From Sphingomonas bacterium (lineage in GTDB: Bacteria > Pseudomonadota > Alphaproteobacteria > Sphingomonadales > Sphingomonadaceae): 45,689 nucleotides of DNA. Each line of letters starts with the position of its first letter. The stretch's first letter is position 1. Position numbers and translations under genes: made by a program. The stretch is from the NCBI RefSeq assembly GCF_028293085.1, contig NZ_JAQGLC010000251.1, forward strand, positions 1-45,689. The letters are read 5' to 3'. Below, piece by piece: positions 1-9,392 of this stretch. Below the pieces are notes generated by a model, which was given only the letters and a program-made list of their open reading frames with translations, was not told the DNA's origin and made no database searches.

Positions 1-300
1 CGCGTTCGGCATGAAGAACAGGGCGAAGGTCGACAGGATCGCCCCTACCAGGAAATAGGGCCGCCGCCGGCCGAAGCGGCTCCAGGTGCGGTCGCTGTAA
101 TAGCCGATGATCGGCTGGACGAGCAGGCCGGTGAGTGGCGCCGCGATCCACATCAGCCCGAGCGCGTCGAGCGGCGTGCCGAGCGACTGGAAGATACGGC
201 TGGCATTCGCATTCTGCAGCGCGAAGCCGATCTGGATCCCGAAGAATCCGAACGAGATGTTCCACAGCCCGGCAAGGGACTGGCGCGGCCGCTGCGTCAT
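1..300 (-). CDS. MFS sugar transporter (SLC45/maltose type), N-terminal 100 residues, cut by window edge
   Basis: Reading leftwards from an ATG at 298-300 gives an open frame to the window edge. It begins MTQRPRQSLAGLWNISFGFF and contains the MFS loop 2-3 signature DRTWSRFGRRRPYF after two hydrophobic segments. This pattern is typical of the GPH/SLC45-like alpha-glucoside transporters found in Caulobacter and sphingomonad maltose loci. The likely role is proton-coupled import of maltose or maltodextrin across the inner membrane. The start lies 2 bp after the LacI stop codon, so the two genes form one minus-strand transcript. The C-terminal three quarters of the protein is outside the window. 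Family assignment is firm; substrate is inferred from the neighbouring amylases. Confidence 0.85.
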   Translation of the reverse strand, partial: MTQRPRQSLAGLWNISFGFFGIQIGFALQNANASRIFQSLGTPLDALGLMWIAAPLTGLLVQPIIGYYSDRTWSRFGRRRPYFLVGAILSTFALFFMPNA

Positions 301-302
301 GC

Positions 303-1364
303 TCAGCCCTTCTTCGCCACGCGCGCCCGCACCGGCAGCGGCGCGGTCGAGGCCCGCACCACGAGGCGTGGCGGCAGGATCGCGATATCGGTCGGCTCGC
401 CGCGGATGCGCGCGAGCAGGGTGTCGACCAGGAACTCGCCCGCGCGGCGATAATCCTGCGCGATCGTGGTCAGCGGCGGATGCGCCAGGCTCGCCGCGGG
501 CAGGTCGTCGAAGCCGACCACCGAGATATCGGCGGGCACGTCGAGCCCGTGCCCCTCCAGCGCGCGCATCGCGCCCATCGCGATCAGGTCGCTCGCCGCG
601 AAGATCGCATCGAAACGCACGCCGCGCGCGATCAGCGCCTGCGCCGCCTCGTAGCCCGATGCCTCGGTGGTGATCGCATCGACCTGCAGCCGCGGATCGG
701 CGTCGATCCCGGCGGTGCGCATCGCCTCGACCAGCCCGCGATAACGGTCCTCGAATTCGGGATAATGGCTCGATGCCTGGCCCAGGAACGCGATACGCCG
801 GCGGCGGAGCGCGATCAGGTGGCTGCCCGCGTCGTATCCGCCGCGGAAATTGTCGCAGCCGATGGTCGCGCCGGGCTGGTCGGGCTGCACCGATCCCCAG
901 CGCACGAAATGCGTGCCCTGCGCGACGAGCTGGTCGAGCCGGGCGCGGTAATCCTCGTAATCGCCGTATCCGAGCAGGATGATCCCGTCGGCCTTGCGGC
1001 TGTCCTCATAATCGACATGCCAGTCGTTGGAGAGCTGCTGGAACGAGGTGAGCAGGTCATAGCCGCGCAGCGCGCAGGTCCGCGTGATCGATCCCAGCAT
1101 CGACAGGAAGAAGGGGTTGATCAGCGAATCGTCGGGCGTCGGATCCTCGAAGAACAGGAGCGCCAGCGTATGCGATTGGCCGCTGCGCAGGTTGGAGGCA
1201 TTCTTGTCGACGGTGTAGTTGAGCTGCCGCGCGATCGCCTGGATCCGCTTGCGCGTGGCCTCGCTGACGGTGCGGTCGCCGCGCAGCGCCCGGCTGACGG
1301 TCGGCTGCGAAACGCCCGCGAGCGCGGCGATATCGAACGAGGTCGGCTTGTCCTGAATCGACAT
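303..1364 (-). CDS. LacI-family transcriptional regulator of the maltodextrin locus
   Basis: 353 aa. An N-terminal LacI helix-turn-helix is visible at about residues 9-35 (FDIAALAGVSQPTVSRALRG), followed by the hinge helix region and a periplasmic-binding-protein-like sugar-sensing domain. The chosen ATG at 1362-1364 has a GAGGA ribosome site about 10 bases upstream; a longer frame to 1496 would add 44 residues with no family likeness. It is divergent from the TonB receptor and co-transcribed with the MFS transporter, as expected for the local repressor of maltose genes in alphaproteobacteria. The effector (maltose or a relative) is inferred from the neighbours. Confidence 0.93.
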   Translation of the reverse strand: MSIQDKPTSFDIAALAGVSQPTVSRALRGDRTVSEATRKRIQAIARQLNYTVDKNASNLRSGQSHTLALLFFEDPTPDDSLINPFFLSMLGSITRTCALRGYDLLTSFQQLSNDWHVDYEDSRKADGIILLGYGDYEDYRARLDQLVAQGTHFVRWGSVQPDQPGATIGCDNFRGGYDAGSHLIALRRRRIAFLGQASSHYPEFEDRYRGLVEAMRTAGIDADPRLQVDAITTEASGYEAAQALIARGVRFDAIFAASDLIAMGAMRALEGHGLDVPADISVVGFDDLPAASLAHPPLTTIAQDYRRAGEFLVDTLLARIRGEPTDIAILPPRLVVRASTAPLPVRARVAKKG

Positions 1365-1451
1365 AGCTGACGTGATCCTCCCCAAGATTTCCGGCCGGTG
1401 TTCCGGCTTGCCATGGCCACCCTCATAGCAGCTTGGCGGGCCTATTGCTGT

Positions 1452-1463
1452 GAATACGTATGC
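1452..1463. promoter_or_regulatory. Candidate LacI-family operator
   Basis: GAATAC|GTATGC is a near-perfect palindrome (5 of 6 half-site pairs) with the central CG usual for LacI-family operators. It lies in the 192-bp divergent region between the regulator (start 1364) and the TonB receptor (start 1557), about 94 bp before the receptor start. The position suits a repressor site serving both transcripts. No clear -35/-10 pair was identified. Confidence 0.35.
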
Positions 1464-1556
1464 CCTTTGCTTGGCTTTGGGGCGCGGCACTTCCAATTAG
1501 GGTGCGGACAAATGGCCCAACGCGCAGAAGACGCCGTGGGTCGCAGGGGAGATATC

Positions 1557-4364
1557 ATGATCATTTCGAAGCGCCCTTCGGGGAAACTGTTCCGCGCCCG
1601 TCTGTCGATCGGCGTCAGCGCCGGCGCGCTCGGCGCGGCGATGCTGTTGCTCGGCACCGGCGCCGCGCACGCACAGGTTGCCAACGCTGCCGATACGGCC
1701 ACCAGCGAGGACACGACCGAGGGCAAGGACATCGTCGTCACCGGCTTCCGCCAGTCGCTCGAAACCGCCGTCGCCCAGAAAAAGAGCCTCGATCAGGTCG
1801 TCGAATCGATCTCGGCCGAGGATATCGGCAAGCTGCCCGACGCCTCGATCGCCGAATCGATCGCGCGCCTGCCGGGCCTCACCTCGCAGCGCCTGTCGGG
1901 CCGCTCCAACGTGATCTCGATCCGCGGCTTCGCCCCGGATTTCTCGACCACGTTGCTCAACGGCCGCGAGCAGACCACGACCGGCGACAACCGCGCGGTC
2001 GAATATGATCAATATCCGGCCGAGGTGATCAACCAGGTGCTGGTCTACAAGACGCCGATGGCGTCGATTGTCGGCCAGGGCCTGTCGGGCACGGTCGATC
2101 TGCGCACCATCCGCCCGATCGAATATGGCAAGCAGGTCATCTCGATCGGCGCGCGCGGCAGCTATACCGATCTCGGCAAGCTCAATGCCGGCTCGAAGGA
2201 ATTGGGCTACCGCATCAACGGCACCTATGTCGGCCAGTTCGCCAACGACACGATCGGCGTCGCGCTGTCGGGCAGCTATACCGACGAGCCCTATCAGATC
2301 GAGGAGTTCAACGCCTGGGGCTATGCCGGCGTCGGCTCGAACAATGTGATCGGCGGCTCGAAATCCTACAACACCTCGACCACGCTGAAGCGCCTCGGCC
2401 TCAACGGCACGCTCGAATGGAAGCCCTCGCCCGAATTCACCTCGACCTTCGATGCCTTTTATTCGAATTTCAAGGACGACCAGATCAAGCGCGGCATCGA
2501 ACTGCCGCTCGCTTATGACGGCAGCGTCGGCGGCTCGATCGGCACGACCAGCAATGGCCTGATCACCTCGGGCACCTTCACCAATGTGAAGGGCGTCGTG
2601 CGCAACGACGTCTTCCAGCGCCATGCCAAGCTTTATTCCTTCGGCTGGAACGGCACCTACAAGACCGATGACGGCTGGCGGATGATGGGCGACATCAGCT
2701 ATTCCAAGACCGATCGCAACGAGCTGACGCTGGAAAGCTATGCCGGCACGTCGCGCGGCGCCGGCAACGGCCCGAAGGATACGATCGGCTTCACCACCCC
2801 GGCCGACGGTTCGGGCAGCACCGTCTTCCACCCGACGCTCAATTACGGCGATTACAACCTGATCCAGTTGACCAGCCCGCAGGGCTGGGGCGGCGACCAG
2901 ACCGCGGTCAATGGCGACAAGATCGTCGGCGGCCAGGACGGTTATTACAATAACCGCATCATCAAGGACGAGCTCTGGCAATATCGCGCCGAGGTCGAAA
3001 AGGAGATCGACAACGGCTTCCTGCACAGCATCCAGCTTGGCGGAAACTATACCGATCGCGCCAAGTCGTTGACACCGGACGAGGCGTTCCTCGGCCTGGT
3101 CGCCAACACCAACGGCACCACCAGCGTCGTGATCCCGACGCAATATCGGCTCGGCACGACCGATCTCAGCTATCTCGGCCTCGGCCCGGTGGTCAGCTAC
3201 GATCCGCTCGCCCTGCTCAACGGCGGTATCTATCACCGCGTCGCCAACCCTTATGGCGACGTCGTGGTGAAGGCGTACAACATCAAGGAGAAGCTGCTGA
3301 CCGGCTATCTCCAGGCGAACCTCAAGGCCGATGTCGGCAGCGCGCAACTGACCGGCAATCTGGGCGTCCAGGTCGTCCACACCGATCAGAGCTCGACCGG
3401 TGCGAGCGCGGTCTATCTCAATGCCAACCCCAATGGCTCGCCCAATATCGGCGGTATTCCGCGCAACGAGGGCGCCAAATATACCGATGTGCTGCCCAGC
3501 CTGAACCTGTCGCTGCGCTTCCCGAGCGATTTCGTGGTCCGCTTCGCCGCGGCGCGCGAGACGATCCGGCCCAAGCTCGACGATCTCAAGGCGTCGCTGA
3601 GCTATGGCTATACCAATATCGGCACGGTCGCCCGGGTCGACGGCAGTTCCGGCACGCCCACGCTGCGTCCGTGGCGCGCCAATGCGATCGACCTGACCTT
3701 CGAGAAATATTTCGGGACGAAGGGCTATGTCGCCGCGCAATTCTACTACAAGGATCTGAAGAGCTATATCTACAACGCGACCGATCCATTCAACTTCGCG
3801 GGCTATCCGGTGCCGCCGGTCGGCGTTGGCCAGACGATCAACTATAACGGCTTCCTGACGCATCCGATCAACGGCACGGGCGGCACGCTCTACGGCGCCG
3901 AGCTGGCGGGCACGCTCCCGTTCAGCGCGCTCACCAGCGCGCTCGACGGGTTCGGCGTGACCGGCGGCGTCTCCTACACCGAGAGCAAGATCCATCCGAC
4001 GCCGACCGATCCGACCGACTCGCTGCCCGGCTATTCGAAATGGGTCGCGAACGGCACGGCCTATTTCGAGAAATGGGGCTTCTCGGCCCGCGGCAGCGTC
4101 CGCTACCGCTCGACCTTCATCGGCGACGTCTCGGCCTTCGGCGCGGTGCCGACACGCCGGCGCGCGGCGCCCGAGACGATCTTCGATGCGCAGATCGGCT
4201 ACGAGTTCGGCAGCGGCTTCCTGAAGGGGCTTTCGGTCTTCATCCAGGGCCAGAACCTCAACAACGAGCCGTTCAAGACCTACAATCCGGGCCACCCCGA
4301 ACAGGTGATCGATTATCAGGTTTACGGCCGTCGCTTCCTCGCCGGCGCGACGTTCAAATTCTGA
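1557..4364 (+). CDS. TonB-dependent receptor, maltodextrin-type (TonB-Xanth-Caul family)
   Basis: 935 aa outer-membrane receptor for energised uptake of large substrates, here probably maltodextrins. A signal peptide ends near residue 40 (GAAHAQ). The plug domain follows, with the TonB-box-like stretch KDIVVTGFRQSLETA and the family motif IGKLPDASIAESIARLPG. The rest is a beta-barrel with many aromatic-ended strands and a C-terminal phenylalanine (AGATFKF). There is no N-terminal STN signalling domain and no neighbouring SusD. The start at 1557 has GGGGAG six bases upstream; the frame is open back to 1398 but without a signal-peptide-like start. It is the first gene of the rightward cluster and divergent from the LacI regulator. 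Confidence 0.95.
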   Translation: MIISKRPSGKLFRARLSIGVSAGALGAAMLLLGTGAAHAQVANAADTATSEDTTEGKDIVVTGFRQSLETAVAQKKSLDQVVESISAEDIGKLPDASIAESIARLPGLTSQRLSGRSNVISIRGFAPDFSTTLLNGREQTTTGDNRAVEYDQYPAEVINQVLVYKTPMASIVGQGLSGTVDLRTIRPIEYGKQVISIGARGSYTDLGKLNAGSKELGYRINGTYVGQFANDTIGVALSGSYTDEPYQIEEFNAWGYAGVGSNNVIGGSKSYNTSTTLKRLGLNGTLEWKPSPEFTSTFDAFYSNFKDDQIKRGIELPLAYDGSVGGSIGTTSNGLITSGTFTNVKGVVRNDVFQRHAKLYSFGWNGTYKTDDGWRMMGDISYSKTDRNELTLESYAGTSRGAGNGPKDTIGFTTPADGSGSTVFHPTLNYGDYNLIQLTSPQGWGGDQTAVNGDKIVGGQDGYYNNRIIKDELWQYRAEVEKEIDNGFLHSIQLGGNYTDRAKSLTPDEAFLGLVANTNGTTSVVIPTQYRLGTTDLSYLGLGPVVSYDPLALLNGGIYHRVANPYGDVVVKAYNIKEKLLTGYLQANLKADVGSAQLTGNLGVQVVHTDQSSTGASAVYLNANPNGSPNIGGIPRNEGAKYTDVLPSLNLSLRFPSDFVVRFAAARETIRPKLDDLKASLSYGYTNIGTVARVDGSSGTPTLRPWRANAIDLTFEKYFGTKGYVAAQFYYKDLKSYIYNATDPFNFAGYPVPPVGVGQTINYNGFLTHPINGTGGTLYGAELAGTLPFSALTSALDGFGVTGGVSYTESKIHPTPTDPTDSLPGYSKWVANGTAYFEKWGFSARGSVRYRSTFIGDVSAFGAVPTRRRAAPETIFDAQIGYEFGSGFLKGLSVFIQGQNLNNEPFKTYNPGHPEQVIDYQVYGRRFLAGATFKF

Positions 4365-4376
4365 TGCCGGTGGCCG

Positions 4377-4409
4377 TCCCCCCGCTTTCGCGATAGCGCT
4401 GGCGGGGGA
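4377..4409 (+). promoter_or_regulatory. Intercistronic hairpin after the receptor gene
   Basis: TCCCCCCGC pairs with GCGGGGGA (one bulged C), and an inner CGC-GATA-GCG stem extends the hairpin. It sits 13 bp after the receptor stop and 24 bp before the halogenase start, with no following T-run. It may stabilise the receptor mRNA or partly terminate transcription, so that receptor is made in excess over the enzymes. Confidence 0.5.
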
Positions 4410-4432
4410 GCGGCGACGGACGGAGACACCTA

Positions 4433-5950
4433 ATGTCCCAGATGACCGATCGGACGATCGTCATCGTCGGCGGGGGTACCGCCGGCTGGATGGCAGCGGC
4501 GGCGCTCGCCCGCTTCCTGCCGCCGGGCAGCAATATCCGGCTGATCGAATCCGACGCGATCGGCACGATCGGGGTGGGCGAGGCGACGATCCCGCAGATC
4601 CGGTTGTTCAACGCCGGGCTCGGGATCGACGAGGATGATTTCATCCGCGAGACGCAGGGGACCTTCAAGCTCGGCATCGAGTTCGTCGACTGGTCCGGCG
4701 CGGGCAGCCGCTACATCCACGCCTTCGGCACGATCGGGCGCGGCCTGGGGCTGGTGCCCTTCCACCATTACTGGCTCCGCCACCGCGCCGAGGGCGGGGC
4801 GAGCAGCCTGTGGGACTATGCGCCGAGCGCCCAGGCAGCCGCTGGCAACCGCTTCGCGCGCGATCTCGGCCGGCCCGAATTGCCGAGCGGCATCGCCTGG
4901 GCGTTCCAGTTCGACGCCGGGCTCTATGCCGCGTTCCTCCGGCGCTATGCCGAGGCGCGGGGCGTGGTGCGGACCGAGGGGCAGGTGGTCGATGTGTCGC
5001 TCCACGGCGAAAGCGGCGCGATCGACAGCGTGACGCTCGACAGCGGCAAGCAGGTGCGCGGCGATCTCTTCCTCGATTGCTCGGGCTTTCGCGGATTGTT
5101 GATCGAGCAGGCGCTCCAGGCCGGCTATGACGACTGGTCGCACCTGCTTCCCTGCGACCGCGCGCTTGCCGTGCCCTCGGCCAATGCCGGGCCGCTCACG
5201 CCCTATACCCGCGCGACGGCGCGCGAGGCCGGATGGCAATGGCGCATCCCGCTCCAGCACCGCACCGGCAACGGCCTGGTTTATTGCAGCGCCTTTCTCG
5301 ACGACGACAAGGCGGCCAGCCTGTTGCTCGCCAATCTCGACGGCGCGCCGCTCGCCGATCCCCGGCCGCTGCGCTTCGTCACCGGCAAGCGTCGCCGCGC
5401 CTGGGTGAAGAACTGCGTCGCGATCGGGCTGGCGGCGGGGTTCATGGAGCCGCTCGAATCGACCAGCATCCATCTGATCCAGTCGGCGGTCGCGCGGCTG
5501 CTCCAGCTGATGCCGGGCGCGCACATCGCCGAGGCCGACATCGCCGAATATAACCGCCAGACCGACCGCGAATGGCTGGCGGTGCGCGATTTCCTCGTGC
5601 TGCACTATCACGCCAATGGCCGGGACGAGCCCTTCTGGCGCGGCTGCCGCGAGATGACGATCCCCGACAGCCTGCGCCACCGCATGGAGCTGTTCCGCGC
5701 CAATGGTCGCCTCTTCCGCGAAGGCGACGAGCTGTTCGCCGAGGTCGGCTGGCTGCAGGTGTTGCTGGGGCAGGGGGTCGATCCCGCCGGCCACGATCCG
5801 CTCGCCGATGGCCTCGCGCCGAACGAGCTCGACGAATTCCTGATGCTCGCGCGGCGTCATGCCGCGCAGGTCGCCGGGCGCATGCCCGCTCATGAAGATT
5901 TCATCGCCGCACACTGCGCGGCCACCCCCCGGAATATGGTTGCAGCATGA
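4433..5950 (+). CDS. Flavin-dependent halogenase, tryptophan-halogenase family (first copy)
   Basis: 505 aa. The FAD site GxGxxG is at residues 13-18 (VGGGTAGW). Lys79 in TFKLGIEF matches the catalytic lysine of PrnA. The WxWxIP motif that separates halogenases from monooxygenases is at 268-273 (WQWRIP), and Glu342 in EPLEST matches the second catalytic glutamate. The enzyme should therefore be able to make hypohalous acid from FADH2, oxygen and halide. Its substrate is unknown; sphingomonad relatives next to TonB receptors are not known to act on free tryptophan. There is no signal peptide and no flavin reductase in the window. GGAG lies eight bases before the ATG. Its last codon overlaps the amylase start (ATGA). 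Confidence 0.92.
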   Translation: MSQMTDRTIVIVGGGTAGWMAAAALARFLPPGSNIRLIESDAIGTIGVGEATIPQIRLFNAGLGIDEDDFIRETQGTFKLGIEFVDWSGAGSRYIHAFGTIGRGLGLVPFHHYWLRHRAEGGASSLWDYAPSAQAAAGNRFARDLGRPELPSGIAWAFQFDAGLYAAFLRRYAEARGVVRTEGQVVDVSLHGESGAIDSVTLDSGKQVRGDLFLDCSGFRGLLIEQALQAGYDDWSHLLPCDRALAVPSANAGPLTPYTRATAREAGWQWRIPLQHRTGNGLVYCSAFLDDDKAASLLLANLDGAPLADPRPLRFVTGKRRRAWVKNCVAIGLAAGFMEPLESTSIHLIQSAVARLLQLMPGAHIAEADIAEYNRQTDREWLAVRDFLVLHYHANGRDEPFWRGCREMTIPDSLRHRMELFRANGRLFREGDELFAEVGWLQVLLGQGVDPAGHDPLADGLAPNELDEFLMLARRHAAQVAGRMPAHEDFIAAHCAATPRNMVAA

Positions 5951-7770
5951 TCAGGCGTATCGCGTATCCGTTTCTCCTCGCCGCCGCGGCGATCCCGCTG
6001 CCTGTTGCCGCGCAACAGGCAGCGCCCGCGTTCCGCGAGCGTCTGCCGCAGGACGAGGTGATCTATTTCCTGCTGCCCGACCGGTTCGAGAATGGCGATC
6101 CGGCGAACGATCGCGGCGGGTTGAAGGGCGACCGGCTGGTCACCGGGTTCGATCCGACCGCCAAGGGCTTCTATCATGGCGGCGACCTCAAGGGGCTGAC
6201 CGCGCGGCTCGGCTATATCCAGGATCTCGGCGCGACCGCGATCTGGGTCGGGCCGATCTTCCGCAACAAGCCGGTGCAGGGCCCGGCCGGCCAGGAATCG
6301 GCCGGCTATCACGGTTACTGGATCACCGATTTCACCAGCGTCGATCCGCATCTCGGCACCAATGCCGATTTCAAGGCACTGGTCGACGCGGCGCATGCGC
6401 GCGGCATGAAAGTCTATATGGACATCATCGCCAACCACACTGCGGACGTGCTCCAGTACCGCGAATGCGGCGTGCAGGCCTGCGGCTATCGCAGCGTCGC
6501 CGATTATCCCTATCAGCGGCGCGGCGGCGTGAACGGCCCGGCGATCAACCCCGGTTTCGCCGGCAACCAGGTGCAGACCGTCGAGAATTTCGCGAAGCTG
6601 ACCGACCAGAGCTTCGCCTACACGCCTTATGTCCCGAAGGGCGACGAGCATGCCAAGACGCCCGACTGGCTCAACGATGTGCGCTGGTATCACAATCGCG
6701 GCAATTCGACCTTCGAGGGCGAGAGCGCGACGCTCGGCGATTTCGCCGGGCTCGACGATCTCGCGACCGAGAATCCGCGCGTCGTGCAGGGCTTTATCGA
6801 GATCTTCGGCGACTGGATCGACCGCTATGGCGTCGACGGCTTCCGCATCGACACCGCCAAGCATGTGAACCCCGAATTCTGGCAGGCCTTCGTGCCCGCC
6901 ATGCAGGCACGGGCCAAAGCGAAGGGCATTCCGAACTTCCATATCTTCGGCGAGGTCTTCACCGACCAGGTCGATCCCGGCCTGCTCGCCTCGCACACGC
7001 GCGTCGACAAGCTGCCCGCGATACTCGACTTCGCCTTTGCCCGCGCGGTGATCGACACCGTCGGCAACGACAAGGGCACCGCCGAGCTGGCGCGGCTCTT
7101 CTCCGGCGACGTGCTGTACGAAGGCGGCGCCGCAACGGCGCAGACCCTGCCGACCTTTCTCGGCAACCACGATGCCGGCCGCTTCGCGATGTTCGTGAAG
7201 ATGGGCTTTCCCAAGGCAAGCGACGACGAGGTGCTGAAACGCGTGATCCTCGGCCATGCCATGCTGCTCACCCTGCGCGGCGTGCCGACCATCTATTCGG
7301 GCGACGAACAGGGTTTCGTCAGCGACGGCGGCGACCAGGATGCGCGCGAGGACATGTTCGCGAGCAAGGTCGCGGTCTATAACGACAATCATCTGATCGG
7401 CACGGCGAAGACCACCGCCACGCCCAGTTTCGACGAGGCGAATCCCCTGTTCACCACCATCGCGACGCTTGCGCGCCTGCGCACCGCCCATCCGGCACTG
7501 ACCCGCGGGCGGCAGGTGGTCCGCGCGGCGGGCGACAAGCCCGGCCTGTTCGCGGTCTCGCGCTTCGATCCCTCAAGCGGCGCCGAATATCTCCTCGCCT
7601 TCAACAGCTCGACCGCGCCGGTGAAGGCGCAGGTCCGGATCGAGACCGGCTCCACGCGCTTCACCGCACTCGCCGGAAGCTGCGCGCCTGAAGCCTCGGC
7701 GCCCGGCAGCGTGACCGTGACGCTGGCGCCGCTCTCCTATGCGGTCTGCGCCGCGGAGGCCGCCAAGTGA
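5947..7770 (+). CDS. Secreted GH13 alpha-amylase family enzyme
   Basis: 607 aa with a signal peptide (cleavage likely after VAAQ, about residue 23). All four GH13 conserved regions are present: MDIIANHT, GVDGFRIDTAKH with nucleophile Asp302, FGEVF with acid/base Glu336, and LGNHD with Asp409. A C-terminal all-beta domain follows. The expected action is hydrolysis of alpha-1,4 links in starch or maltodextrin in the periplasm or outside the cell. The ATG overlaps the halogenase stop by 4 bp (ATGA), which implies coupled translation. Confidence 0.93.
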   Translation: MIRRIAYPFLLAAAAIPLPVAAQQAAPAFRERLPQDEVIYFLLPDRFENGDPANDRGGLKGDRLVTGFDPTAKGFYHGGDLKGLTARLGYIQDLGATAIWVGPIFRNKPVQGPAGQESAGYHGYWITDFTSVDPHLGTNADFKALVDAAHARGMKVYMDIIANHTADVLQYRECGVQACGYRSVADYPYQRRGGVNGPAINPGFAGNQVQTVENFAKLTDQSFAYTPYVPKGDEHAKTPDWLNDVRWYHNRGNSTFEGESATLGDFAGLDDLATENPRVVQGFIEIFGDWIDRYGVDGFRIDTAKHVNPEFWQAFVPAMQARAKAKGIPNFHIFGEVFTDQVDPGLLASHTRVDKLPAILDFAFARAVIDTVGNDKGTAELARLFSGDVLYEGGAATAQTLPTFLGNHDAGRFAMFVKMGFPKASDDEVLKRVILGHAMLLTLRGVPTIYSGDEQGFVSDGGDQDAREDMFASKVAVYNDNHLIGTAKTTATPSFDEANPLFTTIATLARLRTAHPALTRGRQVVRAAGDKPGLFAVSRFDPSSGAEYLLAFNSSTAPVKAQVRIETGSTRFTALAGSCAPEASAPGSVTVTLAPLSYAVCAAEAAK

Positions 7771-9392
7771 GCGAGGCAGCGATCCAGCCGGTGTCCGGGC
7801 GCCAGCGCGAATGGTGGCGCGGTGCCGCGATCTACCAGATCTATCCGCGCAGCTTTGCGGACGCGAATGGCGACGGCATCGGCGATCTCGCCGGCATCAC
7901 CGCGCATCTCGATCACGTCGCCTCGCTCGGCGTCGACGCGATCTGGCTGTCGCCCTTCTTCACCTCGCCGATGAAGGATTACGGCTACGACGTCGCCGAT
8001 TATCGCGACGTCGATCCGATCTTCGGCACGCTCGGCGATTTCGATGCGCTGATCGCGCGGGCGCATGTGCTCGGGCTCAAGGTGATCATCGACCTGGTCT
8101 ATTCGCACACCTCGGACGAGCATCCCTGGTTCGCCGAAAGCCGCTCCGATCGCGCCAATGCGCGGCATGACTGGTATGTGTGGGCCGACGCCCGGCCCGA
8201 CGGTTCCCCGCCCAACAACTGGCAATCGGTGTTCGGCGGCCCGGCCTGGACCTGGGACGCGCGGCGCGGCCAATATTATATGCACAATTTCCTGAGCGCC
8301 CAGCCGCAGCTCAACGTCCACAATCCCGATGTGCAGGATGCCCTGCTCGATGTCGCGCGCTTCTGGCTCGATCGCGGTGTCGATGGCTTTCGCATCGATG
8401 CGATCAACTTCGCGATGGGCGATCCCGATCTGCGCGACAATCCGCCCGCGCCCGCGACCAACGGCGTGCGCACCCGGCCGTTCGATTTCCAGCTTCACGT
8501 CAACAACCAGTCGCACCCCGACATCCCGCTCTTCCTCGAGCGGCTTCGCGCCCTGACCGACAGCTATGATGGCCGCTTCACCGTGGCCGAGGTCGGCGGC
8601 GCCGATGCCGAGACCGAGATGAAGCAGTTCACGCAGGGCGGCCGCCGGCTCAACAGCGCCTATGGCTTTAACTTCCTCTACGCCTCCGCGCTGACCCCGG
8701 CGCTGGTGCGCGAGGCAGTCGAGCAATGGCCCGACCGGCCGGGCATGGGCTGGCCGAGCTGGGCGTTCGAGAATCACGATGCGCCCCGCGCTTTGTCGCG
8801 CTGGTCGAGCCCCGAGCACCGCGACGATTTCGCGCGGATGAAGATGCTGCTGCTCGTCACCCTGCGCGGCAATATCTTCCTTTATCAGGGCGAGGAGCTC
8901 GGCCTCACCCAGGTCGATATCCCGTTCGATCGGCTGCGCGATCCGGAGGCGATCGCCAACTGGCCCCTCACGCTCAGCCGCGACGGCGCACGCACGCCGA
9001 TGCCCTGGATCGCGGATGCGCCGCAGCTCGGCTTCTCGGTCGCCGAACCATGGCTCCCGGTCGGCCCCGATCACGCCGCGCTGGCGGTCGATCGGCAGGA
9101 GGCCGATGCGGAATCCACCCTCGCGCTGACGCGCCGCCTGATCGCCACCCGCAACGCCAACGAAGCGCTGCTGATCGGCGACATCCGCATCCTCGAAGCC
9201 TCGGAATCCATGCTGGCGTTCGAACGAGCCTCGTCCGGCCAGCGGCTGCTCTGCGTCTTCAACTTCACCGATCGCCCGCGCGAATGGCGCCCCGAACAAC
9301 CCGATCGCTGGCGCGTTATCGAGCAGGTCGGGCTCGCCGACGACTGGCGCTTCGGCCCCTTCGCGGCCGTGATCGCGGAGCAGATCGCATGA
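7767..9392 (+). CDS. GH13 alpha-glucosidase (oligo-glucosidase type), cytoplasmic
   Basis: 541 aa, no signal peptide. The N-terminus WWRGAAIYQIYPRSFADANG and the loop DYGYDVADYRDVDP are hallmarks of the GH13 alpha-glucosidase/oligo-1,6-glucosidase group. Catalytic residues are Asp211 (GFRIDAIN), Glu275 (VAEVGG) and Asp338 (ENHDAPR). It should release glucose from imported maltose and malto-oligosaccharides, and so completes the pathway begun by the receptor and inner-membrane transporter. Start is GTG at 7767-7769, overlapping the previous stop (GTGA). Confidence 0.94.
   Translation: MSEAAIQPVSGRQREWWRGAAIYQIYPRSFADANGDGIGDLAGITAHLDHVASLGVDAIWLSPFFTSPMKDYGYDVADYRDVDPIFGTLGDFDALIARAHVLGLKVIIDLVYSHTSDEHPWFAESRSDRANARHDWYVWADARPDGSPPNNWQSVFGGPAWTWDARRGQYYMHNFLSAQPQLNVHNPDVQDALLDVARFWLDRGVDGFRIDAINFAMGDPDLRDNPPAPATNGVRTRPFDFQLHVNNQSHPDIPLFLERLRALTDSYDGRFTVAEVGGADAETEMKQFTQGGRRLNSAYGFNFLYASALTPALVREAVEQWPDRPGMGWPSWAFENHDAPRALSRWSSPEHRDDFARMKMLLLVTLRGNIFLYQGEELGLTQVDIPFDRLRDPEAIANWPLTLSRDGARTPMPWIADAPQLGFSVAEPWLPVGPDHAALAVDRQEADAESTLALTRRLIATRNANEALLIGDIRILEASESMLAFERASSGQRLLCVFNFTDRPREWRPEQPDRWRVIEQVGLADDWRFGPFAAVIAEQIA

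Noticed and set aside
135..1370. Long plus-strand frame of 411 codons opposite the LacI gene
   Set aside because: Arginine/aspartate-rich antisense shadow with no family likeness; the minus strand holds a clear LacI protein.
1497..4295. 932-codon minus-strand frame opposite the TonB receptor
   Set aside because: Typical high-GC antisense shadow; repetitive I/V/E/A/R/D composition, no domains.
8726..9388. N-terminal extension of the GH97 frame into the alpha-glucosidase gene
   Set aside because: Arginine-rich out-of-frame translation; the ATG at 9389 gives a signal peptide and the coupled start.
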